This document shows, piece after piece, positions 35,422 through 44,226 of a DNA stretch of 64,000 nt. The stretch lies in assembly GCF_000145275.1 (NCBI RefSeq), contig NC_014393.1, positions 496,001 through 560,000 of the forward strand. Direction: 5' to 3'. Made by a program: the position numbers and the translations under genes. The notes beneath the pieces were generated by a model, which was not told the origin of the DNA, ran no database searches, and saw only the letters and a list, made by a program, of their open reading frames with translations. Source of the DNA: Clostridium cellulovorans 743B. Lineage in GTDB: Bacteria; Bacillota; Clostridia; Clostridiales; Clostridiaceae. How positions within the stretch are numbered: the stretch's first letter is position 1; every line of letters begins with the position of its first letter.

Positions 35422-36430
35422 GATAGAAGAATTAGAAAAAGAAAAAATTAAGGACCTTGAGAAACAATATCCTTTTATACTGTCTTTCTTTGAAAATAAC
35501 AAATTAGACGTAAAGGGTTATAAAGAATATACTTTTCAAGAATATTTAAAGCACTTTACCCAAGAAGAAATTGAAGAATGGGCAATAGATATAGAGAAGA
35601 TGAAAATTGATTTAGAAATTTTTATTAATCAAATGCTGGAATTCTTAGGAGTAGAAAAAGATAGAGTAGATTCTATAACTATAATTGCCGGTAAAGATAA
35701 GTATGGAAATAAAGAGAATTTTGATAAGTTAACTATTAATAAAAGCGAAATAATATCTATAGTGGGACCAACAGGAGCTGGAAAAAGTAGATTGTTAGCA
35801 GATATAGAATGGGCAGCTAACAAAGATACTCCAACGGAAAGAGTAATATTAATTAATGGAGAATTTCCAGATAAAAGCCTTAGATTTTCTACAAGCAATA
35901 AATTAGTAGCTCAATTATCACAGAATATGAATTTTATTATGGACTTATCCGTAAAAGAATTTATAGAATTACATGCAAGAAGCCGAATGATTGATAATGA
36001 AGAGGAGGTTACTAATAAAATATTAGAAGCAGCAAATGAATTGGCTGGTGAGAAGTTTAATTTAGATACACCTATAACTGGCTTAAGTGGTGGCCAATCC
36101 AGAGCTTTAATGATAGCAGATACTGCAATTTTGAGTACTTCACCCATAGTACTTATTGATGAAATAGAAAATGCAGGAATTGATAGAAAAAGAGCTTTAA
36201 ATCTTCTTGTAAGCAAGGAAAAAATTGTTTTGATGGCAACTCATGATCCGAGCCTGGCTCTTATGGCAGATAAAAGGATTGTAATTAAGAATGGTGGTAT
36301 TTATAAAGTCATAGAAACAGATAGAGAAGAGAAAAGCATATTAGAAGAATTAGAAAGAATGGATACTATTATTAGTAAAATGAGAACAAACCTTAGAAAT
36401 GGTGATATATTAGAAAAAGAAAAAGTTTAA
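35414..36430 (+). CDS. Soluble ABC ATPase with N-terminal helical domain
   Basis: A 338-residue protein. Residues 1-85 are helical and charged (LEKQYPFILSFFENNKLDVKGYKEYTF...), somewhat like the DUF1858-type domain of the first operon gene. The ABC core has Walker A VGPTGAGKSRLL, signature LSGGQSRAL, Walker B PIVLIDEIENAG and the H-loop MATHDP. The core is single, and no permease gene accompanies it, so it is probably a mechanochemical ATPase, as in component A2-like activators, rather than a transporter. ATG 35414 overlaps the GTPase stop; the GTG and ATG a few codons earlier lie on the AGGTG site. Confidence 0.8.
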   Translation: MLKIEELEKEKIKDLEKQYPFILSFFENNKLDVKGYKEYTFQEYLKHFTQEEIEEWAIDIEKMKIDLEIFINQMLEFLGVEKDRVDSITIIAGKDKYGNKENFDKLTINKSEIISIVGPTGAGKSRLLADIEWAANKDTPTERVILINGEFPDKSLRFSTSNKLVAQLSQNMNFIMDLSVKEFIELHARSRMIDNEEEVTNKILEAANELAGEKFNLDTPITGLSGGQSRALMIADTAILSTSPIVLIDEIENAGIDRKRALNLLVSKEKIVLMATHDPSLALMADKRIVIKNGGIYKVIETDREEKSILEELERMDTIISKMRTNLRNGDILEKEKV

Positions 36431-36460
36431 AAAGTGATAAGAATTATTAATAACGATAAA

Positions 36461-36508
36461 AATTACTGATGGCTAATTGATAACATTTTTGGCTATCAGT
36501 AATTTTTT
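36461..36508 (+). terminator. Terminator of the GTPase/ABC operon
   Basis: AATTACTGAT... (36461-36474) pairs with ...ATCAGTAATT (36491-36504) with G-U pairs at the inner end, followed by six T. Confidence 0.8.
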
Positions 36509-36703
36509 CAACTAATGATTAATTACCTTATTACGATATACGATTAAATTTAAGGTGCCAAAACCCGATAATAAGGCTATATTTACAGCTCATTATCAGT
36601 TATCATAATGTTTATGACAATAGAAATTAATATCACAATTATGTTATATTTAAGAGGTATACATACAAAAGAGAAAAATCAATCTATGAAATGAGGTAAA
36701 AGT

Positions 36704-37150
36704 ATGGATAAATTATTGGTTAAGCAAATGGAAGCATTGATTACAAAAGAAGATTGGCTTATAACTAATCTTTCTAATGCATCTGCATTGTTATGGAGTG
36801 AGCTTCAAGATATTAATTGGGCTGGATTTTATCTTATTAGAGATGGAGAATTGGTTTTAGGACCTTTTCAAGGTAAAGTTGCATGTACTCATATAGCTTT
36901 AGGAAAAGGTGTATGTGGAACTGCTGCTGTAGAAGATTCTACAAAACGTATAGAAAATGTTCACGATTTTCCAGGACATATTGCTTGTGACAGTGCTTCT
37001 AATTCAGAAATTGTTATTCCTATTCACAGCAGTAAGGGAACCGTTGTAGGAGTATTAGATATAGATAGTCCTTTATTTGGACGTTTTTCAGTTGAAGATC
37101 AAGAAATTTTAGAAGACATAGTAAAAATAGTTGAAAAAGCTTTTGATTAA
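36704..37150 (+). CDS. msrC: Free methionine-(R)-sulfoxide reductase (GAF domain)
   Basis: A single GAF-domain reductase of 148 residues that reduces free L-methionine-R-sulfoxide using thioredoxin. The family's cysteines are present: Cys in KVACTHIALGKGVCGTAA (two of them) and the catalytic one in HIACDSASNSEIVIPI, together with WAGFYL near the N-terminus and GVLDIDSP. The length equals that of the bacterial enzyme. It has its own upstream spacer of about 200 bp and a terminator after it, so it is probably monocistronic. The role is oxidative-damage repair in the cytosol. Confidence 0.93.
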   Translation: MDKLLVKQMEALITKEDWLITNLSNASALLWSELQDINWAGFYLIRDGELVLGPFQGKVACTHIALGKGVCGTAAVEDSTKRIENVHDFPGHIACDSASNSEIVIPIHSSKGTVVGVLDIDSPLFGRFSVEDQEILEDIVKIVEKAFD

Positions 37151-37169
37151 TAAATATATTTATTAATTT

Positions 37170-37203
37170 ATCCTCTCAGACATAGGTTTGAGGGGATTTT
37201 TAT
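37170..37203 (+). terminator. Terminator after msrC
   Basis: ATCCTCTCAG (37170-37179) pairs with TTGAGGGGAT (37188-37197) including two G-U pairs, followed by TTTTTATT. Confidence 0.75.
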
Positions 37204-37400
37204 TATGGATTTTGGGGTGTGAAATTTTATATTACTGGCTATTTATTTAACAAAAAACAAATAATAGGTATTAGTTTGAGGCAGTGTTTTATTTATACAT
37301 AAATGAGGATTCTTATTATAGGAAATAGTTTTATTACACATAAAAATATATGATTTAGTGGATAATATTATAAGATATTTAGAAAGATAGGGGGAGCACT

Positions 37401-38471
37401 TTGGAACCATTAGTAGCATTGACTAGGAGTAATAGGATTGAAAGCATACATGCCGGATATATATGTATAACAGACTCAAATAATAATGTTCTTTATAATA
37501 TCGGGGATTGTAAAGATAAGGTTTTTTTAAGGTCAGCTGCTAAGCCATTTATAGCAACTACATTTATAAAATCAGGTGCAATGGAGCAGTTTGATATTAG
37601 TGAAAAAGAGTTAGCAATAATATGTTCATCTCATACTGGGGAAGATTATCATCGAGAAACTATCAGCTCAATATTAAATAAGATAGGAGTAAGTGAGGAA
37701 GACCTAAAGTGTGGAATAAGTGCTCCGTATAACAAAGAAATGAATGAAAGGCTTATTAGAAAAAATGAAAGACCATCTAAATTATATAATTGTTGTTCAG
37801 GGAAGCACTCAGGAATGCTTGCAGCTTGCAAGGCATTAGGGCTACCTATAGACAGTTATAATGATAAATGTCATCCCCTACAAAAGTTGATTTTATATAA
37901 TATATCAAAGTTACTAGGTTGCTCAGAGGAAGATATTATTCTAGGTATAGACGGATGTACTGTTCCAAGTTTTATGATAACGATACAACAAATATCATAT
38001 CTATACGCATTGTTAGCGGATGGAGGAAATACTAAGGAAGAATATAAAGATGCACTTACAAAGATACGTAATTCTATGGTGGCTTATCCTGAGATGATAG
38101 ATGGGTATGAAGAATTTTATACAGAATTGATGGGTCACTCTGATAAAAGAATGATTGCAAAAGTAGGGGATGAAGGTCTATATTGTGTGGCAGTACCAGA
38201 AAAGAAAATTGGAATAGTAGTAAAAATAGTTGATGGCAACGAGAGGGCATGTTATCCCGTAATAATTGAAGTCCTAAAACAATTAGGGATATTTACAAAA
38301 ACTGAGTCTAAACAATTATATAATTGGGCATTTACACCATTGAAAAATCATGTGAGTGATGTGATTGGCTACACTTTGCCAGTATTTAACATTAATAAAA
38401 ATCAATCCAATAAAAACATAACTATTGGACAGTTATTAGAATTTAAGGGAGATAATTTATGGAACAATTAG
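37401..38471 (+). CDS. Asparaginase II-type amidohydrolase, first of a tandem pair
   Basis: A 356-residue protein of the Rhizobium etli-type L-asparaginase family (COG4448), which is unrelated to the E. coli AnsA/AnsB fold. The serine-lysine pair is in FLRSAAKPFIA, a second conserved site is CCSGKHSGML, and IDGCTVPSF and VDGNERACYPV follow. It should hydrolyse asparagine to aspartate and ammonia in the cytosol. The start is TTG 37401 with AGGGGGAG upstream. The following paralogue overlaps its last 13 bp, so both are made from one mRNA and may form a heteromer. Confidence 0.82.
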   Translation: MEPLVALTRSNRIESIHAGYICITDSNNNVLYNIGDCKDKVFLRSAAKPFIATTFIKSGAMEQFDISEKELAIICSSHTGEDYHRETISSILNKIGVSEEDLKCGISAPYNKEMNERLIRKNERPSKLYNCCSGKHSGMLAACKALGLPIDSYNDKCHPLQKLILYNISKLLGCSEEDIILGIDGCTVPSFMITIQQISYLYALLADGGNTKEEYKDALTKIRNSMVAYPEMIDGYEEFYTELMGHSDKRMIAKVGDEGLYCVAVPEKKIGIVVKIVDGNERACYPVIIEVLKQLGIFTKTESKQLYNWAFTPLKNHVSDVIGYTLPVFNINKNQSNKNITIGQLLEFKGDNLWNN

Positions 38472-39502
38472 CTGTGCTTACGAGAAGTGGCTATGTAGAA
38501 AGTATACATTATGGCTACATTTGTGTAGTAGATAGTTCTGGAAAAATAATAAAAGAAATTGGGGATAGCAATACAAAGATATATTTTAGATCTTCAGCAA
38601 AACCCATACAGGCAGTCCCAGTTATAGAGTCTGGTGCCTCTCAGCATTTTGGTTTTACAAAGAAAGAAATATCAATTATGTGTTCATCACATAGCGGACA
38701 GATTATGCATCAAGATACGGTTACTGAAATGTTAAAAAAAATTGGTGAAGAAGCTAATGTGTTAAAGTGTGGGATTATGATTCCTTATAATAAGGAAGAA
38801 GCTAATAGGTTGCAGAGTAGCAAAGAAAAGCCTTCAGTGCTGCATTGTAGTTGTTCTGCAAAACATGTTGGTATGCTTACATTAGCAAAGTACAAAAATT
38901 ATTCAATAGATGATTATAATAGGATAGACCATCCAGCTCAACATGAAATATTAAACACGATTTCATATTTCACAGACTATAATGAGGAAAACATTACGGT
39001 TGGTATCGACGGATGTGGAGCACCAATATACATAATTCCAATATACAACATTGCCTTATCCTATGCTAGAATTATGAATTTTGCAAATGATGAAAATAGC
39101 AAGTATCATAAAGCGTGTAAAACAATTATAGAATCAATGATAGAATATCCAGAAATGGTAGCTGGTGATGAAGAATTTTGTACGGAATTAATGAGGTTTA
39201 CAAATGGAAAGTTAATTGGAAAGGTTGGAAGTGAGGCAGTATACTGTGTTGGTATAAAAGATAAGGGTATAGGAATTTGTGTGAAAATTATTGATGGAAA
39301 TGAAAGAGCCGTATATCCAGTAGTTATGCAGATATTAAAAGAACTTAATATATTAGACAAGAATGAATTAAATAATCTGCAACATTGGAGCAGAGTTGAA
39401 TTAAAGAATAATTTAGACGAAGTAATAGGGGATATACTACCTAGTTTTCAGTTACTTAATAAATATAAGTTGGGTGATAAAGTAGCTGACACAAGTGTAT
39501 AG
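38459..39502 (+). CDS. Asparaginase II-type amidohydrolase, second of a tandem pair
   Basis: A 347-residue paralogue of the preceding protein, with the same landmarks: FRSSAKPIQA, CSCSAKHVGML, IDGCGAPIY and IDGNERAVYPV. The CSGKHSG motif of the first copy is CSAKHVG here, and both retain the Ser/Lys and Cys/Lys/His positions. The ATG lies inside the end of the first gene (38459 against a stop ending at 38471), a strong sign of translational coupling. Whether the two differ in substrate or form a complex is unknown. Confidence 0.82.
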   Translation: MEQLAVLTRSGYVESIHYGYICVVDSSGKIIKEIGDSNTKIYFRSSAKPIQAVPVIESGASQHFGFTKKEISIMCSSHSGQIMHQDTVTEMLKKIGEEANVLKCGIMIPYNKEEANRLQSSKEKPSVLHCSCSAKHVGMLTLAKYKNYSIDDYNRIDHPAQHEILNTISYFTDYNEENITVGIDGCGAPIYIIPIYNIALSYARIMNFANDENSKYHKACKTIIESMIEYPEMVAGDEEFCTELMRFTNGKLIGKVGSEAVYCVGIKDKGIGICVKIIDGNERAVYPVVMQILKELNILDKNELNNLQHWSRVELKNNLDEVIGDILPSFQLLNKYKLGDKVADTSV

Positions 39503-39657
39503 AATTTTAATTTTAATTGTTCGGAGAGCCTAGAAAAAAGTAGTTTCTACTCTACCATGAGCATTGAGTATCAACTGCCTAAAAGGTTTTAAAAGTTTAG
39601 TTTTGCTATTGTTATGGTTTATTGTTAAAAGTTTTATGGAAAGGCGATCTACCAAAC

Positions 39658-39762
39658 TTACACAGGAATTGGCATACTATCTGCAATTTTCATTCGATCA
39701 TATTGATAGTTAAGAAATTTCGTTAACTCTTTACGAATTTCAGCAATAGTAAACTTTAGCAT
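39658..39762 (-). pseudogene. Short transposase-like relic
   Basis: A 34-codon frame with an AGGAGG-like site upstream reads MLKFTIAEIRKELTKFLNYQ and ends in KIADSMPIPV. The end resembles the IxDSxPIPV catalytic segment of IS4/IS982-type transposases, joined directly to an N-terminal-looking stretch. It is probably an internally deleted transposase gene. The assignment rests on a short motif only. Confidence 0.35.
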
Positions 39763-39834
39763 ATAGGTTATCCTCCTATCATTAGATTAGTGGAGTTTTT
39801 TAATGATAGGTTGCAAATATGCTAAAGTTTTTTT
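39751..39834. repeat. Nested inverted repeat at the relic's 5' side
   Basis: Outer arms 39751-39764 and 39817-39830 are perfectly complementary (14 bp), and inner arms 39775-39784 and 39801-39810 add 10 bp. On the plus strand it ends in a run of T, so it could terminate transcription. It also covers the start and ribosome site of the minus-strand relic, a layout used to occlude transposase translation. Confidence 0.65.
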
Positions 39835-39880
39835 ATTTGTAAGTATTGCCAGCTATTTAACTAGCACAAAGGATTAAGTT

Positions 39881-39913
39881 ATTCCCTTAACCAATAGGTT
39901 AAGGGAATTTTTT
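39881..39913 (+). terminator. Intrinsic terminator
   Basis: A perfect 12-bp stem (39881-39892 with 39897-39908) with an AATA loop is followed by six T. It is about 380 bp after the asparaginase pair and may end that transcript. Confidence 0.85.
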
Positions 39914-40135
39914 CTTTAGTGTGCCTAACATGAGCAACAACTGAACAGTGAAAGTCTATTATATATAAAGTGATTAGAAGTTACAAAAAATGTTGAGGAG
40001 TTTAGTGGTAATGTTAAGTTAAGGTTTGAAGCTTGAATTATTATCCATTATAATAAAATTATTAGAAAATAGTGTCTTAAGATTTGATATGGGTCTACAA
40101 AATATAAGAGAATTAAAGTTTGCAAGGAGTTAATG

Positions 40136-40549
40136 ATGGAAAAGTTAAATGTTTTTAGAGATAAAAAGGGTATAGAAAAAGTTACATTACTAATGATTTT
40201 ATTTACAATTTCCCTACTTATGGGTTGTAATAATTCCATAAGCAAAGGTAAAAAAGTTGATTATATTGAGGTAGTTAAGCTATCAGATAATAAAAAATGG
40301 ACTTTTTTAGAGAAGGATGAAATTGATAAATTTATAAAAGCACTAGATGATAAAGAAAAATTTAATGGAAAGTTTGAGATACGAACACCTGATTACTCTG
40401 TAGATATTTATTTTAAAAACAAATCAAAGGAAAGTTATAGTCTATGGTTAGGTGAGGAGGATAATATTCAAGGAATCTTGATGGATGAAAATACAATTTG
40501 GTATATAGATAAGAAGTCAAACCCAACTTTAAGAAAACTCTTAAGTTAA
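40136..40549 (+). CDS. Small lipoprotein of unknown function
   Basis: A 137-residue exported protein. A charged N-terminus is followed by a hydrophobic stretch VTLLMILFTISLLMGC, a lipobox (LLMG-Cys), so it should be lipid-anchored to the outer face of the membrane. The mature part is short, charged and beta-rich (DYSVDIYFKNKSKESYSLWLG). I do not recognise a domain. Of the two adjacent ATG codons, 40136 has the better distance from AAGGAG. It has no obvious operon partner. Confidence 0.7.
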   Translation: MEKLNVFRDKKGIEKVTLLMILFTISLLMGCNNSISKGKKVDYIEVVKLSDNKKWTFLEKDEIDKFIKALDDKEKFNGKFEIRTPDYSVDIYFKNKSKESYSLWLGEEDNIQGILMDENTIWYIDKKSNPTLRKLLS

Positions 40550-40629
40550 ATTATTGTGGTTTTATATAGAACATTTGGTAGTTACAAAATATACTGATAA
40601 AATCTATTGATTGAAGGATGAGATAAAAT

Positions 40630-41121
40630 ATGGCAAAACAAAAGGAAATTAAAACTAATGCCATGCGCATTTTGGATAAATTAAAAATTGAGTACAATCA
40701 TCAATCCTATGAATGTGACGAATTCGTAGATGGCTTGGATACTGCAGAAAAGTTGAATCTTCCATATGAACAAGTTTATAAAACGTTAGTTACCGTAGGG
40801 AGTAGTAAGGAATACTTTGTATTTGTGATTCCAATTGATAAAGAACTGGATATGAAGAAAGCGGCAAAGGCTGTGGGAGAAAAATCTATTGCAATGATAA
40901 ATATAAAGGATTTGAATAGTGTAACGGGATATGTCCGTGGAGGATGCACTTCTATTGGTATGAAAAAACAGTATAAAACTATTATAAGTGATACGGCAGA
41001 AGCTTTAGGTAAAATATATGTGAGTGCAGGAAAAGTTGGTGTACAATTACAACTTACTCCTAATGATTTGTGTAGGGCTGCAAATGCTGTTTATGGCGAT
41101 ATAATAGTTGAACATCAGTAA
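40630..41121 (+). CDS. ybaK: YbaK/EbsC-family Cys-tRNA(Pro)/Cys-tRNA(Cys) deacylase
   Basis: A trans-acting editing enzyme of 163 residues that hydrolyses mischarged Cys-tRNA(Pro). The fold's conserved segments are visible: LPYEQVYKTLVTVGSSKEYFVFVIPIDKELDMKKAAKA, with the catalytic lysine in the KTL stretch, and GYVRGGCTSIGMKK. Size is normal for the family. AAGGATGAG stands before the ATG. The next gene, a YfcE phosphodiesterase, begins 46 bp after the stop, so the two may be co-transcribed. Confidence 0.92.
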   Translation: MAKQKEIKTNAMRILDKLKIEYNHQSYECDEFVDGLDTAEKLNLPYEQVYKTLVTVGSSKEYFVFVIPIDKELDMKKAAKAVGEKSIAMINIKDLNSVTGYVRGGCTSIGMKKQYKTIISDTAEALGKIYVSAGKVGVQLQLTPNDLCRAANAVYGDIIVEHQ

Positions 41122-41166
41122 CTTTAGTTAGCATACGGGATAATAAAGTTATTATGGAGGTAGGTT

Positions 41167-41703
41167 ATGAAAATAATGATAGCGTCTGATATTCATGGAT
41201 CAGCATACTATTGCAAAATGATGATAGAGGCATATGAGAGAGAACAAGCGGATAAACTTTTGCTATTAGGAGACATTCTTTATCATGGACCAAGAAATGA
41301 TCTGCCGAAAGATTATAATCCAAAGCAAGTAATTGAAATGTTAAATGATATGAAGGAATCTATTTTATGTGTTAGGGGAAATTGTGATACTGAGGTTGAT
41401 CAGATGGTATTAAAATTCCCGATTATGGCGGACTACTGTATTCTTTATATAGAGGAGCAAATGATATTTGCTACCCACGGACATAATTTTAATGAGGAAA
41501 ATCTTCCACCATTACATAAAGGCGATATTTTGTTACATGGGCATACTCATGTGCCTAAGTGTGTTGATAAGGAGGAATATATTTATATGAATCCAGGATC
41601 TGTATCTATACCTAAGGAGAATAGTAGTAATGGGTACATGATTATAGAAAATAATGAATTCATTTGGAAAGATTTTGAGGGTAGAATTTATAATCAATAC
41701 TAA
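41167..41703 (+). CDS. yfcE: YfcE-like metallophosphoesterase
   Basis: A calcineurin-like phosphodiesterase of 178 residues. The metal-binding motifs are complete: ASDIHGS (D-x-H), LLLGDILYHGP (GD), RGNCD (GNCD), ATHGHNF and HGHTHVPK. It should cleave phosphodiesters with two bound metal ions; the physiological substrate is unknown. ATGGAGGTAGG precedes the ATG. Confidence 0.93.
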   Translation: MKIMIASDIHGSAYYCKMMIEAYEREQADKLLLLGDILYHGPRNDLPKDYNPKQVIEMLNDMKESILCVRGNCDTEVDQMVLKFPIMADYCILYIEEQMIFATHGHNFNEENLPPLHKGDILLHGHTHVPKCVDKEEYIYMNPGSVSIPKENSSNGYMIIENNEFIWKDFEGRIYNQY

Positions 41704-41708
41704 AGTGA

Positions 41709-41736
41709 TTGACAAGGTATATAATTATGCTATAAT
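41709..41736 (+). promoter_or_regulatory. Consensus-like promoter before tcdA
   Basis: TTGACA (41709-41714) and TATAAT (41731-41736) are both perfect consensus hexamers, 16 bp apart. Initiation would be near 41743, only about 40 bp before a terminator, so the immediate product is a short leader or RNA. Confidence 0.7.
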
Positions 41737-41742
41737 CAAAAA

Positions 41743-41823
41743 CATATAAAGCGTATGGGAATTATATGATGAAAAATATCTAAAGGAATCTGAAAAAACA
41801 TTTTTTATACAGGTTCCTTTTTT
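41743..41823 (+). ncRNA. Candidate short RNA or attenuated leader of tcdA
   Basis: The span from the expected start of the consensus promoter to an intrinsic terminator is about 80 nt. It contains only a 5-codon frame (ATG ATG AAA AAT ATC TAA) and no known RNA motif. It could be a free sRNA or a control point for tcdA, which begins 43 bp later. Confidence 0.35.
41782..41823 (+). terminator. Terminator between the promoter and tcdA
   Basis: AAAGGAATCTG (41782-41792) pairs with CAGGTTCCTTT (41810-41820, one G-U), followed by a T-run. It lies upstream of tcdA, so it would limit transcription into it. Confidence 0.75.
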
Positions 41824-41866
41824 ATGTAACTAAAAAAATTGTTCATTCATCAGAAAGGAGCTTATT

Positions 41867-42625
41867 ATGTTAAATCAGTTTTCAAGAACAGAACTTTTAT
41901 TTGGAAAAGAGGCAATGGAAAAATTAGAAAACTCCAAGGTAGCTGTATTTGGAATTGGCGGTGTTGGAGGGTTTGTAGTAGAAGCTTTAGTACGAGGTGG
42001 AGTTGGAGAATTTGAATTAATAGACGATGATAAGGTTTGTTTAACAAATTTAAACCGACAGATTATAGCTACTAGGCAAACTGTTGGAAAATACAAAGCA
42101 GAAGTTATGAAGGAGAGGATTTTATCTATTAATCCTAAGGCTAAGGTAACAATACACAATAGTTTCTTTTTGCCACAAAATTCAGATGAATTTGATTTTA
42201 AGTCATATAGTTATATTGTAGATGCTATTGATACAGTTACAGCAAAAATAGAACTGGTTATGAAATCTCAAGAACTTGGTATTCCGATTATTAGTTGCAT
42301 GGGTACAGGGAATAAACTAGACCCTACGAAATTAGAGGTTGCAGATATATATAAAACCACTATGTGTCCTTTAGCGAAAGTAATGCGACATGAACTAAAG
42401 AAAAGAAGAGTAAAACGACTAAAGGTAGTATATTCTACAGAAAAACCTAAAAGACCTATAGAAGATATGGCTATAAGTTGTAGAGCAAATTGTATTTGTC
42501 CGCCAGGAGCAGAAAGGAAATGTACGGATAGAAGAGATATACCTGGAAGCACATCCTTTGTTCCATCTGTTGCAGGATTAATTATCGCTGGGGAAGTTAT
42601 AAAAGATATTACAGGTGTTCGATAA
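41867..42625 (+). CDS. tcdA: tRNA threonylcarbamoyladenosine dehydratase
   Basis: This E1-like, ATP-dependent enzyme of 252 residues forms the cyclic ct6A base at tRNA position 37. The nucleotide-binding GIGGVGGFVVEALVRGGVG lies near residues 30-48, followed by DDDKVCLTNLNRQ. The C-terminal signature CPPGAERKCTDRRDIPGS distinguishes TcdA from other ThiF-fold proteins. AAAGGAG precedes the ATG. The upstream terminator and promoter suggest attenuation. Confidence 0.94.
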   Translation: MLNQFSRTELLFGKEAMEKLENSKVAVFGIGGVGGFVVEALVRGGVGEFELIDDDKVCLTNLNRQIIATRQTVGKYKAEVMKERILSINPKAKVTIHNSFFLPQNSDEFDFKSYSYIVDAIDTVTAKIELVMKSQELGIPIISCMGTGNKLDPTKLEVADIYKTTMCPLAKVMRHELKKRRVKRLKVVYSTEKPKRPIEDMAISCRANCICPPGAERKCTDRRDIPGSTSFVPSVAGLIIAGEVIKDITGVR

Positions 42626-42750
42626 AAAATTTTAAAATCCTTTCAATGGTGGTTTTTTTATAATATTACTTCATCCCACACTTAGTGTAGGATAATTTAT
42701 AACCTTTTTGTGGGATAATATAATAAGAAGAACAAAAGAAAGGAGATATT

Positions 42751-44226
42751 ATGACAGAAACAAAAGAAACAATCGAGATAGGATGGAACTTAGACAATAG
42801 CTATGAAAGTTTGCCAGAAATATTTTTTACAAAGCAGGGATTAAGTCCTATAACTTCACCAAAATTAATTATTCTTAATGCCCCATTAGCAACTTTCTTA
42901 GGGTTAAATGTTCAAGCTCTTCAAAGTGAAGAAGGTATAGCAAATTTAGTAGGTAATAAGATTCCAAAAGGAGCATCGCCTCTAACGCAAGCATATGCAG
43001 GACATCAATTTGGAAGTTTTACTATGCTAGGGGATGGGCGTGCTTTATTGCTTGGTGAGCAAATTACTCCTCAAGGAGAGAAGGTTGATATTCAACTAAA
43101 AGGTTCTGGTAGAACTAGATATTCTAGAGGTGGTGATGGAAGGGCAGCCCTTGGTCCGATGCTAAGAGAATATATAATCAGTGAAGCAATGTATGGACTT
43201 GGTATACCCACTACTCGTAGCTTGGCAGTAGTAACAACTGGTGAGCCGATAATTCGAGAAACAGAGCAACCAGGTGCTATCTTGACACGTATAGCAGCTA
43301 GCCATATTCGTGTTGGTACTTTTCAATATGCATCTCAATGGGGAGAGAGAGAAGAACTAAAAGCATTAGCTGATTATACAATACAAAGACACTTTCCAGA
43401 GGGAATTAATAATGAGAATAAATATCTTTTCTTGCTTAAGGAAGTAATTAATAGGCAGGCGCAATTAATAGTGAAATGGCAATTAGTTGGATTTATCCAT
43501 GGAGTAATGAATACCGATAACATGACTATTAGTGGAGAAACTATTGATTATGGCCCTTGTGCTTTTATGGATACTTATGATCCAGCAACAGTGTTTAGTT
43601 CTATCGATGTCTATGGGCGTTATGCTTATGGAAATCAACCGAATATTGCAGTGTGGAATCTTGCTAGACTTGCTGAAACGCTACTGCCTTTATTACATAG
43701 TGATCAAGAGCAAGCTGTAGAAATAGCACAAGAGGAAGTTTCTAATTTTGCTCAGTTATATCAAAATAATTGGTTTGCAGGAATGAGAGCAAAATTGGGA
43801 ATCTTTAATGAAGAACCAGAAGATAAGATTCTTATAGAAGAACTTCTAGGTATGATGCATAAGCATAGTGCTGATTATACAAATACTTTTAGGGCATTAA
43901 CATTAGATATGTGCTCGCATACAGAACTATTTACCTCACCGGAATTTAAGCATTGGTATCAGAAATGGCAGGAAAGATTAAGTAGACAACAGGAATCTAA
44001 GGACTCAGTGCAGCAATTAATGAAGAAGAATAATCCTGCGATAATTCCGCGTAATCATCGGGTAGAAGCAGCAATAGAAGCAGCTGTGAAAAATGGAGAT
44101 TATAGTGTGATGGAGCAATTGCTAGACGCACTTTCAAATCCCTTTGAATATTCAGAAAAACAAGAAGAATACGCTAAGTTACCTAAGCCAAGTAAACAAA
44201 AATATAAAACTTTTTGTGGTACTTAG
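42751..44226 (+). CDS. selO: Protein adenylyltransferase SelO (YdiU/UPF0061)
   Basis: A pseudokinase-fold enzyme of 491 residues that transfers AMP from ATP to Ser, Thr or Tyr of proteins, linked to redox stress. Family landmarks are AYAGHQFGSFTMLGDGRALLLGE, QLKGSGRTRYSRGGDGRAALGPMLREYI and the loop GFIHGVMNTDNMTISGETIDYGPCAFMD. The C-terminus ends in TFCGT; the Cys occupies the place of the selenocysteine in some eukaryotic homologues. GAAAGGAG precedes the ATG. It is likely transcribed alone. Confidence 0.95.
   Translation: MTETKETIEIGWNLDNSYESLPEIFFTKQGLSPITSPKLIILNAPLATFLGLNVQALQSEEGIANLVGNKIPKGASPLTQAYAGHQFGSFTMLGDGRALLLGEQITPQGEKVDIQLKGSGRTRYSRGGDGRAALGPMLREYIISEAMYGLGIPTTRSLAVVTTGEPIIRETEQPGAILTRIAASHIRVGTFQYASQWGEREELKALADYTIQRHFPEGINNENKYLFLLKEVINRQAQLIVKWQLVGFIHGVMNTDNMTISGETIDYGPCAFMDTYDPATVFSSIDVYGRYAYGNQPNIAVWNLARLAETLLPLLHSDQEQAVEIAQEEVSNFAQLYQNNWFAGMRAKLGIFNEEPEDKILIEELLGMMHKHSADYTNTFRALTLDMCSHTELFTSPEFKHWYQKWQERLSRQQESKDSVQQLMKKNNPAIIPRNHRVEAAIEAAVKNGDYSVMEQLLDALSNPFEYSEKQEEYAKLPKPSKQKYKTFCGT

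Larger units (their letters stand above)
39503..40135. other. Intergenic region with transposase remnant, nested inverted repeat and terminator
   Basis: About 630 bp without an intact gene. The parts I can support are listed separately: a 34-codon minus-strand relic (39658-39762), a nested inverted repeat (39751-39834) and an intrinsic terminator (39881-39913). The final 100 bp carry AAGGAG for the lipoprotein gene. Confidence 0.5.
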
